From NCBI GenBank assembly GCA_012744295.1, contig JAAYIB010000013.1:1-35444 (forward strand): a DNA stretch of 35,444 nt, given 5' to 3'. The position numbers were made by a program, and so were the translations under genes. Each line of letters begins with the position of its first letter. Position 1 is the stretch's first letter. Of this stretch, positions 27,998 to 35,444 are shown piece by piece. Source of the stretch: Acholeplasmataceae bacterium (GTDB lineage: Bacteria > Bacillota > Negativicutes > Acidaminococcales > Acidaminococcaceae). The notes under the pieces were generated by a model that saw nothing but the letters and a program-made list of their open reading frames with translations, was not told the origin of the DNA and did not search any database.

Positions 27998-28963
27998 ATG
28001 CTGGAAAACGCACGTAAGGTCTTAAAGCTTGAAGCCGAGGCGATTTTAGAGCTGATTCCGCGGATAAACGGACAGTTCAGCGCCGCCGTTGATATGATTC
28101 TTGCCTGTCCGGGCCGGGCCGTTATTACGGGCATGGGCAAATCGGGCATCATCGGCAGAAAGATGGCGGCAACCTTCGCCAGTACGGGCACGCCTTCCTT
28201 ATACATGCACCCGGCGGAGGGAATTCATGGCGATTTGGGCATGGTAACCTCCGACGACGTCGTGATCGCGCTGTCTAACAGCGGCGAAACGGCGGAAGTG
28301 CTGCATATTCTTCCTTCCCTGCGCCGGATAGGCGCGAAAATCATCGTTATGGTAGGCAATCCGAATTCCTCGCTCGGCAAGAATGCCGATATCGTTTTAG
28401 ACGTCGGTGTTTCCCGCGAGGCTTGTCCGCTCGGCCTTGCCCCGACCTCGAGCACGACCGCCGCGCTTGCCTTTGGCGATGCGCTGGCCGTCGCTCTTTT
28501 GTCCAAGCGCAAGTTTACCCCCGACCAGTTCGCCGTTTTCCATCCGGGCGGCTCGCTCGGCAGGAAGCTTTTGATGACTGTGGCCGACGTAATGCACGGA
28601 GGCGAGGATAACCCCGTGGTCAGGGGCGACGCTACGGTGCAGGAAGCACTGTTCGTCATAACCGACAAGGGACTCGGCGCCGTCACGGTCGTAGACAATG
28701 ACGGCAGGATGGTCGGCGTGCTGACCGACGGCGACATCCGCCGCGGACTAAGCCACGGCTTTGACTTCCTTGCCCGTCCTGTAACCGAGCTGATGACGAG
28801 GGAACCGAAGACAATCACTCAGGACAAACTCGCGGCCCAGGCGCTGCACCTGATGGAAAGCAACAAGCCGCGGCCGATTACCGTGCTTCCGGTTATTGAC
28901 GGCGACAGGCATGTCATCGGGCTTCTGCACATGACCGACCTTGTCCGTCAGGGGGTGGTCTGA
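27998..28963 (+). CDS. kdsD: D-arabinose 5-phosphate isomerase (KpsF/GutQ type, SIS + CBS domains)
   Basis: VITGMGKSGIIGRKMAATFASTGTPSLYMHPAEGIHGDLGM, FHPGGSLGRKLL, then CBS repeats (GVLTDGDIRRGL). Confidence 0.95.
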   Translation: MLENARKVLKLEAEAILELIPRINGQFSAAVDMILACPGRAVITGMGKSGIIGRKMAATFASTGTPSLYMHPAEGIHGDLGMVTSDDVVIALSNSGETAEVLHILPSLRRIGAKIIVMVGNPNSSLGKNADIVLDVGVSREACPLGLAPTSSTTAALAFGDALAVALLSKRKFTPDQFAVFHPGGSLGRKLLMTVADVMHGGEDNPVVRGDATVQEALFVITDKGLGAVTVVDNDGRMVGVLTDGDIRRGLSHGFDFLARPVTELMTREPKTITQDKLAAQALHLMESNKPRPITVLPVIDGDRHVIGLLHMTDLVRQGVV

Positions 28964-29544
28964 TGAAGAACGTACATGCCGAAGGGCAGCTCCATTCCCT
29001 GACCGCGAGCATTCTGCGGGCACAAAAAGTCAGGCTTCTGGCGCTCGACGTCGACGGTGTCCTGACGGACGGCGGACTCTATATAAGTGATGAGCGGGAA
29101 GCCTGCAAGCGTTTCAACGTGCAGGACGGCCTTGCCATCAGCTGCGCGCTGCGTAACGGCCTTGTCATTGCGATTCTGACGGGACGCCAGAGCGGCATCG
29201 TGCTGCGCCGTGCCGAGGAACTGGGCATCAGCGAGGTCTATCAGGGCGTGAAGGACAAAAGAAAGATGCTGGAAAATCTGGCCGCCAAACACGGCCTTGA
29301 CTTAAACGAAACGGCCTACATGGGCGACGACCTTAATGACCTCTCCGCACTTGCCGCGGCAGGTCTTGCCTGCGCCCCCGCGAACGCCGCCGCGGAAGTC
29401 AGGGAGAGGGCGCACTGCGTCGCCGGGCACAAAGGCGGAGAAGGCGCGGTGCGCGAAGTAATCGAAACCATTTTGAAGGCACAGGGCCTGTGGCCAAAGA
29501 TCGTGGCCTCATATATCAACGAAGGGCAGGGAGACAGTCAGTAA
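28963..29544 (+). CDS. kdsC: 3-deoxy-8-phosphooctulonate phosphatase KdsC (HAD family)
   Basis: LLALDVDGVLTDGGLYISDE, FNVQDGLAI, ILTGRQSGIVLRRAEELGI, YMGDDLNDL. Confidence 0.95.
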   Translation: MKNVHAEGQLHSLTASILRAQKVRLLALDVDGVLTDGGLYISDEREACKRFNVQDGLAISCALRNGLVIAILTGRQSGIVLRRAEELGISEVYQGVKDKRKMLENLAAKHGLDLNETAYMGDDLNDLSALAAAGLACAPANAAAEVRERAHCVAGHKGGEGAVREVIETILKAQGLWPKIVASYINEGQGDSQ

Positions 29545-30449
29545 TGTGGCTTTATTATTTCTTAAAGACATTGAGTGCGGTCATTTCGCACTTGCCATAT
29601 CGATTGGTTGTCCGCCTGGGCATCGTTTTAGGCCGACTTTATGCCGTTATTGCCAAAAAGCAGCGGCTCAGGGCCGAAAAAAACCTGCGCGAACGCCTGG
29701 GGCTTTCCGGCGAAGACGCAGAGCAAAAGGCAAAATCCTTGTTTGTCAAGACCGGCATCACCTTTCTGGAGATCCTCTATATGCCGGCTCTGAACAAGGA
29801 CAACATCCGCGGCCTTGTCACCATGGACAGGCAGGAGGTTTTGTGGGAGGAACTCGCCAAGGGGCGGGGCGTTATTATTCTGGCGTGCCACATGGACAAC
29901 TGGGAGTGGCTCGGCGCCGCCCTGGCCTTGTACGGCTTTCCCCTGAGCGCGGTCGAAAAACCGCAGCCGAACAGGGTCTACAGCAAGTTTATGAACGAGC
30001 TTCGCACCGGAGCGGGCCAGGAAATCTTTTCCCGCGGGACCAGCGAGATCCTCGGCTGCGCCCGCACCATGAAAAAGGGACGGATGCTGGGGCTCGTCGC
30101 CGATCAGGATGGCGGTTACAACGGCATTTTCGTGCCGTTCTTCGGCAAAATGGCCTCGACGCCGAACGGACCCGCCTACTTCGCAAGAAAATTCAGGGCG
30201 CCGGTCGTGCCGGTCTTTATTATCCGCAATGAGAACTATGTCGGCCACAAGGCCTTCGTCAGGGACCCCATTTATTATGAGGATACCGGCGACCGCAAAG
30301 CCGATGACTATAACGTTACGCTGAAGATGACGCAGGTCGTAGAGGAAGTAATCAGGGAGTATCCGGACAACTGGCTCTGGTTCCAGCACCGTTGGAACAC
30401 GCCATACACGCCGCCGGAAGAAGTTGGTGGAGCGACCGATGAAAAATAA
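29544..30449 (+). CDS. Lipid A late acyltransferase, LpxL/HtrB family (copy 2)
   Basis: GVIILACHMDNWEWLGAALALYGFPLSAVEKPQPN, DQDGGYNGIFVPFFGKMASTPNGPAYFARK, WLWFQHRWNTPY. ATG 29544 overlaps the kdsC stop. Confidence 0.9.
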   Translation: MWLYYFLKTLSAVISHLPYRLVVRLGIVLGRLYAVIAKKQRLRAEKNLRERLGLSGEDAEQKAKSLFVKTGITFLEILYMPALNKDNIRGLVTMDRQEVLWEELAKGRGVIILACHMDNWEWLGAALALYGFPLSAVEKPQPNRVYSKFMNELRTGAGQEIFSRGTSEILGCARTMKKGRMLGLVADQDGGYNGIFVPFFGKMASTPNGPAYFARKFRAPVVPVFIIRNENYVGHKAFVRDPIYYEDTGDRKADDYNVTLKMTQVVEEVIREYPDNWLWFQHRWNTPYTPPEEVGGATDEK

Positions 30450-30993
30450 GAAGATGCTGCTGACAATTGCCGCCGGCATGGCTCTTTTGGGACTGGTGGT
30501 TTTCTGGCTGATGCAGGGCAGCGCGCCGACTGCGCCGCCTAAACCTCCGGGCAGCACAGACGAGGAAAACCTGCGCGTGCTGAACAGCTCCCTGAAGGAA
30601 GAAAAGGACGGCAGGCTCGTCTGGGAGCTGCAGATAGGTGAAATGGAGTATCACAGGAAAACGGACAAAGGCACCATGAAGAACGTGAGCGGCAAATGGT
30701 ATCGCGAAGACGGCAGCGTTCTATCGATTTCCTCCGACGGCGGCGAGCTGCTGCTAAGTAAGAAGGACGTCCGCCTGAAGGGCAATGTGCGTGCGAATCT
30801 TTCGAGCGGCGGCGAGATAGCGGCCGACGAACTCGGCTGGCTGCAGTCGGAGGACAGTATTACGGCCTCGGGCAGCGTCAGGCTGACGAAGGACGACGTC
30901 GTAGCGACGGCGGACAAGGCCGTCACCGACACCGGCATGGAGCAGCTGAGGCTTGAAGGCAACGCAGAGGTACGGAAGGGAGTTCAACCATGA
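30439..30993 (+). CDS. lptC: LPS export ABC transporter periplasmic protein LptC
   Basis: N-terminal TM anchor, beta-rich body (GEIAADELGWLQSEDSITASGSVRLTKDDVVATADKAVTD), directly upstream of lptA-lptB. Confidence 0.85.
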   Translation: MKNKKMLLTIAAGMALLGLVVFWLMQGSAPTAPPKPPGSTDEENLRVLNSSLKEEKDGRLVWELQIGEMEYHRKTDKGTMKNVSGKWYREDGSVLSISSDGGELLLSKKDVRLKGNVRANLSSGGEIAADELGWLQSEDSITASGSVRLTKDDVVATADKAVTDTGMEQLRLEGNAEVRKGVQP

Positions 30994-31724
30994 AAAAACA
31001 GATAGGCATCTTATTGCTCGCCTGTGCCTTGGCCGCGGGCGGCATCGTTACAGCAGCGGCAGCCGAGGCTCCGACCACGGTCAGGGGCGACGTGATTGAA
31101 TACAATACGAAGACCGGCGTCACGACGGCTACGGGCAGCGTGCTGATAACGCAGCAGGACGGCGAGGCCCGTGCCGGTGCCGCGGAATATAACACGAAGA
31201 CGGGAACGGGCAGGCTGACGGGCGGCGTGACGGCCACCAAGGGAGCGACAAGCATCAATTGCGACACGCTCGTCCTCCATGACGAAAACCACGTCAGCGC
31301 GATCGGCGGCGCCTCCCTGACCACAGAGGGCAGGAATCTCCGCTCCGAACGCGTCGAATACTACAAGGACCGCGAGTTTTTGGAAACTGACGGCTCGTGG
31401 GCCCAGCTTTCGATGGAGGACGGCAGCAAGCTTACAGCCGGCTACATCGGTTACGACGTGCGCCGCGGCTTTGCCAATGCCGAAAGAAACGTGCGCATCG
31501 TCAGCGAGGAGCGCGGCCTGACCGCAACTGCGGACAAGGCGACCTACAGCACGCAGCAGGACGGCGTCATCGAGCTCGTCGGCAACGCGACCGCGACTCA
31601 GGACGGCAATACGCTTACAGGCAACCGCCTGCGCATCGTCAGCGGAAATAAGACGGCCGAAGCTTCCGGCAGCGTGAAAATGGTCTACACGCCGAAGCCT
31701 AAACCGGCCGAAGCCAAGGCTTGA
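30990..31724 (+). CDS. lptA: LPS transport periplasmic protein LptA (OstA-like)
   Basis: Signal peptide; repeated OstA strands (VRGDVIEYNTKTGVTTATGSVLITQQDG, RLTGGVTATKGATSINCDTLVL, IELVGNATATQDGNTLTGNRLRI). Confidence 0.88.
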   Translation: MKKQIGILLLACALAAGGIVTAAAAEAPTTVRGDVIEYNTKTGVTTATGSVLITQQDGEARAGAAEYNTKTGTGRLTGGVTATKGATSINCDTLVLHDENHVSAIGGASLTTEGRNLRSERVEYYKDREFLETDGSWAQLSMEDGSKLTAGYIGYDVRRGFANAERNVRIVSEERGLTATADKATYSTQQDGVIELVGNATATQDGNTLTGNRLRIVSGNKTAEASGSVKMVYTPKPKPAEAKA

Positions 31725-31786
31725 AGCTGCGGCTGCAAAACAAGGCTCCAAGAAGTTAACAAGACTTTTTGTCTGGAGGAAACAGA

Positions 31787-32506
31787 GTGCATATTGAAAC
31801 ACGCGACTTAGTAAAGGAATATGGCGGCAGGCGCGTCGTCAACGGCGTCAGCATCAATGTCGAGCAGGGCACCGTGGTCGGCCTTTTAGGGCCGAACGGA
31901 GCCGGCAAGACAACGACTTTTTATATGATCGTCGGCATCGAAAGACCCGACGCCGGCGAAGTCCTGATCGACGGGCGGGAAATAACCGGGATGCCGATGC
32001 ATGAGCGCGCCCGCGCGGGCATAGGCTATCTGCCGCAGGAGGCTTCGATTTTCCGCAAGCTGACCGTGGAAGAGAACATTATGGCAATTCTTGAGGGGAC
32101 CGGACTTTCCTTGGAAAAGCGGCTGGAAAAGATGAACAGTCTGATCAGCGAATTCCATGTCGAGCATATCCGCGGCCGCAAAGGCTCGGAGCTTTCCGGC
32201 GGCGAGCGCAGGCGTGTCGAGATTGCGCGGGCTCTCGCCACCGACCCGTCCTTTATCCTGCTCGACGAACCGTTTGCCGGCATCGACCCGATCGCGGTCG
32301 CCGACATTCAGGGCATGATCGCGCATCTGGCCCGGCGCGGCATCGGCGTCCTGATTACCGACCATAACGTGCGGGAAACCTTGAGTATTGTTGACAAAGC
32401 CTATATACTTAATAACGGGGAAATCCTGATTGCCGGGGACAGCGCCGCGATTGCGGGCGACGAGCTGGCGAGGAAGTTCTACCTTGGCGAGAAATTCACG
32501 CTGTGA
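31787..32506 (+). CDS. lptB: LPS export ABC transporter ATP-binding protein LptB
   Basis: GTG start after TGGAGG. Walker [59 protein letters not shown]. Confidence 0.95.
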   Translation: MHIETRDLVKEYGGRRVVNGVSINVEQGTVVGLLGPNGAGKTTTFYMIVGIERPDAGEVLIDGREITGMPMHERARAGIGYLPQEASIFRKLTVEENIMAILEGTGLSLEKRLEKMNSLISEFHVEHIRGRKGSELSGGERRRVEIARALATDPSFILLDEPFAGIDPIAVADIQGMIAHLARRGIGVLITDHNVRETLSIVDKAYILNNGEILIAGDSAAIAGDELARKFYLGEKFTL

Positions 32507-32517
32507 GGAATAAATAA

Positions 32518-33603
32518 ATGCGCATATTGGACAAATACATACTAAAAGAATTGATGGGGCCGTTCTTTTTCGGCGTTGCCTCCTTCTCCAGCATTTTCAT
32601 CGCAAGCTCGATGCTGTACCGCCTGACGCAGTACATGACGAAGTACGGGGCCTCGACGGAGAGCCTGCTGCGTCTTTTCCTCTGCGGCTTGCCCGAGGTT
32701 GTGAACTACACCTTCCCGATGTCGATGCTTTTGGCGTCGCTCCTGGCATTCGGAAGGCTTTCCGGCAGCAGCGAGATTACCGCGATGAAGTCGGGCGGTA
32801 TGAGCTTCTTCCGCCTGGCCGCGCCCGTCCTGATCGTCGGCTTCCTGGTCAGCCTTTTTTCGGTCGTCTGGGCGGAAAAGGTCGTGCCGGCCTCCAAGGT
32901 CGAGTACAACCGCATCCTGAACAACGAGATCAAGCGCGAGACCAAGCCGAAGTCCCAGGAGCACGTCGTCATCAAAAGCCTGAGCGGCGACCATATCGAG
33001 CGCCTGACCTATGCCAGGACCTTTGACGAAAAGACCGGCAAGATGCAGGACATCACGATCGAGGAGTTCGATAACGGACAGCTTGTGCGCATCCAGAAGG
33101 CCAAATCAGCCGACTGGCGCAACGGTGCCTGGTACATGCAGGACGGAACCGTGCTTTCCGTTTCCGAAACAGGCATCCAGCAGACGATGACCTTCACCGA
33201 GCAGGTGCTGCCGATAGCAGCCGCTCCGAGGGAGATTTCGCTCGAGCAGAAGGAACCCGAGGAAATGACGATCGGTGAACTGAAGCAGTATATCAAGATT
33301 TTAGAAACGCAGTATCTGCCGACCAACAAGCATTGGATGGAAATCTATATGCGCTTTTCGATACCGATGGCCAGCTTTTTCTTCGCGCTGATGGGCGTGC
33401 CGCTCGGCATGCAGCCGCAGCGCGCCAGCTCCTCGGTCGGGCTCGGCATCAGCATCATCGTTATCTTTGTCTACTACGCCGTCATGACCTTCACCTCCGG
33501 CCTTGGCAAGGGCGGTGCCCTGCCGCCGCTTTTCGCAGCGGCTCTGCCGAACGCGCTCTGCCTTGCGGCCGGGGTGTGGCTGATGAGGAAGAAGAATGTT
33601 TAG
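32518..33603 (+). CDS. LPS export permease, LptF/LptG family
   Basis: RILDKYILKELMGPFFFG, TFPMSMLLASLLAFGRLSGSSEITAMKSGGMSFFRL, C-terminal TM block (GLGISIIVIFVYYAVMTFTSGLGKGG). Confidence 0.92.
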   Translation: MRILDKYILKELMGPFFFGVASFSSIFIASSMLYRLTQYMTKYGASTESLLRLFLCGLPEVVNYTFPMSMLLASLLAFGRLSGSSEITAMKSGGMSFFRLAAPVLIVGFLVSLFSVVWAEKVVPASKVEYNRILNNEIKRETKPKSQEHVVIKSLSGDHIERLTYARTFDEKTGKMQDITIEEFDNGQLVRIQKAKSADWRNGAWYMQDGTVLSVSETGIQQTMTFTEQVLPIAAAPREISLEQKEPEEMTIGELKQYIKILETQYLPTNKHWMEIYMRFSIPMASFFFALMGVPLGMQPQRASSSVGLGISIIVIFVYYAVMTFTSGLGKGGALPPLFAAALPNALCLAAGVWLMRKKNV

Positions 33604-33662
33604 CATTAAAAAATAGAGGCTTGACTGATTTTTTTGTGTGTCAGGCTCGGGAGAAGAAAACA

Positions 33663-34829
33663 ATGTTTGGTTTAACCTTGATTTTGGTACTGGCGGTAAT
33701 GGGCGGCCTGATCGCCTTTATCGGAGACAAGCTGGGCAGCAAAATCGGCAAGAAGAAACTTTCCGTCTTCGGCTTGCGGCCCTATCATACCTCCGTCTTG
33801 ATGACGGTCGTCACCGGCATTCTGATTGCGGCCGCGACGCTCATCGTGCTCGCTGTAGCATCAAGCGACGTCCGCACCGCTCTTTTCGGTATGGAAAAGC
33901 TGCAGGCGGAGATAGCCGTCCTCAGCGGCGACAGGCAAAAGGCGCAGACGGAGCTTGCCGAAAAGAATACCCTGATTGCCTCTCTCGACGGCCAGATCCG
34001 GGAAACCACGGCCAGCCTTGCCGAAATGAGGTCACAGCGTGACGAAATCAACGAACATCTGCTGCAGCTGCAGTCCAAGTACGCCGAGGCTGACGCCGAC
34101 CTGACTTCGGCCAAGGCCGAGGTCAGGCTGCTCGAAGAGTCGCGCGCCAAGCTGAATCGGGAAATCAGGGAGCTCGAAGAGGCTACCGACCGCCTGCGGG
34201 CAGGCCTTATAGCGATCCGCGAGGGCGAGGTCGTATTCCGTGCGGGCGAGGTGCTTTACGCGGGCATACTGAAGGCGGGGTTGAAGGTGGAGGCGAACGA
34301 CAAGCAGCTGGACATCTTTCTGTCGTCGGCGAACCAGGCGGTTCTTGAGCGCATGGCGGTCAAGAAAACCGACCTGCAGGCGCTGTGGCTGCCCGCCGCC
34401 ATGGTCAGGGATGCGAAGGCGCTCCTTGCGGGCGCCGAGGGCACGTATTACGTGCGCGTCTGCGCCGCGGGCAACATCATAGCCGGCGAAATGGCGGTCA
34501 GCCGCCTGGAACTGATTCCGAACAGGCTCGTCTACAAGGAAGGCGCGCCGATTTTCACGGAAAAGCTTTCCGTTCTTGCCGACGGACGCAATATAAACTC
34601 GGCCCTGCTGCATTTTTTGGGCGAGGTCAACAAGGCGGCGGTCGCGGGCGGCGTCATGCCCGACCCCCTGAGCGGCAAGGTCGGCAATATCGACGCGGCC
34701 TCGATGATCGAGGCCTCTGATAAAATGCGCAGTCTCGGCGGCGACGTCCGTGTGACGGCTTACGCGAAAAACGACATCAGCGTGGCGGGGCCCGTGCTCG
34801 TCCGCCTGGAAGTGCGCCGCCATGAATGA
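33663..34829 (+). CDS. DUF3084-like membrane/coiled-coil protein (388 aa)
   Basis: Two N-terminal TM segments around a KIGKKKLSVFGLRPYHTSVLMTVVTG motif, then a long coiled coil and conserved-looking C-terminal domain. True start ATG 33663; the 33333 ORF start in the track runs back through lptF/G in another frame. Confidence 0.8.
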   Translation: MFGLTLILVLAVMGGLIAFIGDKLGSKIGKKKLSVFGLRPYHTSVLMTVVTGILIAAATLIVLAVASSDVRTALFGMEKLQAEIAVLSGDRQKAQTELAEKNTLIASLDGQIRETTASLAEMRSQRDEINEHLLQLQSKYAEADADLTSAKAEVRLLEESRAKLNREIRELEEATDRLRAGLIAIREGEVVFRAGEVLYAGILKAGLKVEANDKQLDIFLSSANQAVLERMAVKKTDLQALWLPAAMVRDAKALLAGAEGTYYVRVCAAGNIIAGEMAVSRLELIPNRLVYKEGAPIFTEKLSVLADGRNINSALLHFLGEVNKAAVAGGVMPDPLSGKVGNIDAASMIEASDKMRSLGGDVRVTAYAKNDISVAGPVLVRLEVRRHE

Positions 34830-35235
34830 CCTTCTGCTTTGCGTCGACCCGGGCAAGGACAAGACGGGCCTTGCCCTCCTGACTGCAGGCGGCAGCATCC
34901 TCCGGCTCGCGCTGGTGGCGACGGATAGCCTTGCCACGGCGCTCAAGGCTTTTCTCGGCGATGCCGTGCCAACGCTGTGCCTCCTGGGTAACGGTACGGC
35001 AAGCAAGGCCGCCCGTGCGGAACTCGCAAAAGCGCTGCCCGCGCTCCGCGTCGAACTTTGCGACGAGGCGCACAGCACGGAAGAGGCAAGGAAGCTCTAC
35101 TGGGAGCTTAATCCGCCAAAAGGCTGGCGCAGCGTCCTGCCGCGCGGGCTTTTGGTGCCGCCGGAGCCCGTGGACGCCTATGCGGCGGTTGTCCTTGGCA
35201 GGCGTCGCCTGCGGGATGGAAAAACTAAAAAATAA
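34822..35235 (+). CDS. YqgF/RuvX-like (RNase H-fold) protein
   Basis: LLLCVDPGKDKTGLALL at the N-terminus, LCDEAHSTEEARKLYWELNPPKGWRS and PVDAYAAVVLGRRRL at the C-terminus. Overlaps the DUF3084 ORF by 8 nt. Confidence 0.65.
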   Translation: MNDLLLCVDPGKDKTGLALLTAGGSILRLALVATDSLATALKAFLGDAVPTLCLLGNGTASKAARAELAKALPALRVELCDEAHSTEEARKLYWELNPPKGWRSVLPRGLLVPPEPVDAYAAVVLGRRRLRDGKTKK

Positions 35236-35306
35236 AAATTATTTTTGCAAAAAGAAGGATTTTGGCAAAGTTGGTCGAATTAAAATAACTGTAAGCGATT
35301 AAATGC

Positions 35307-35335
35307 TTGCCAAAATGTCAATTATGCGATAATAT
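35307..35335 (+). promoter_or_regulatory. Sigma-A-type promoter candidate for a gene beyond the window
   Basis: TTGCCA (35307-35312), 17-nt spacer, TAATAT (35330-35335), in an AT-rich intergenic region. Confidence 0.6.
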
Positions 35336-35444
35336 CAAGTTGAATGTTGATATTCGTTTATAACGTCCGGCAGGGAAGCGGCGTTTTGCAGCTGATGCTA
35401 CAGGCTGTCGAGGAAACAAGGTAACTCGAACATACTGGGCGGCA

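Noticed and set aside
29546-30232. Plus-strand 228-aa ORF overlapping the second acyltransferase
   Set aside because: Out-of-frame shadow; the LPLAT frame 29544-30449 carries all conserved motifs.
33619-33646. GCTTGAC...GTCAGGC hairpin between lptF/G and the DUF3084 gene
   Set aside because: Short stem with a wobble and a T-run in the loop instead of after the stem; too weak to call a terminator.
33333-33662. N-terminal extension of the DUF3084 ORF into lptF/G
   Set aside because: Low-complexity out-of-frame translation; a good ATG at 33663 begins the natural TM segment.
35357-35444. RNase P RNA or cobalamin-riboswitch resemblance (AACGTCCGG, GGGAAGCGG, GAGGAAAC)
   Set aside because: Core conserved blocks (for example GAGGAAAGUCC of RNase P) are not intact and the region is truncated.

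Overview
The window is a dense, entirely plus-strand gene block for outer-membrane and LPS biogenesis. It looks like the large envelope cluster of a diderm Firmicute (Negativicutes-type); the lineage is inferred from gene content and order. In order: MlaE (partial), MlaF, an MCE/MlaD protein with a probable C-terminal beta-barrel, TolC, TamB, a sigma-70 family factor, a single-TM ORF split by an in-frame TGA, BamA, an uncharacterised 430-aa envelope protein, three tandem Skp/OmpH proteins (two with lipoboxes), LpxD, a small YjbH-like beta protein, LpxL, LpxC, FabZ, LpxA, LpxI, LpxB, MsbA, a WaaA(KdtA)-LpxK fusion, KdsB, KdsA, KdsD, KdsC, a second LpxL-type acyltransferase, LptC, LptA, LptB, one LptF/G permease, a DUF3084-like protein and a YqgF/RuvX-like protein. 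I saw no rRNA, tRNA, CRISPR array or transposase. The points most worth following up are: the MCE-barrel bridge protein; the TGA-interrupted TM protein next to the sigma factor; the unknown 430-aa protein after BamA; the Skp triplication with lipoprotein forms; the WaaA-LpxK fusion; a perfect-consensus promoter with dyads in front of tolC; a long hairpin before lpxD; a REP-like element after kdsA; and a dyad-rich promoter region at the 3' end. All product calls come from reading sequence motifs and gene order. No database search was run.
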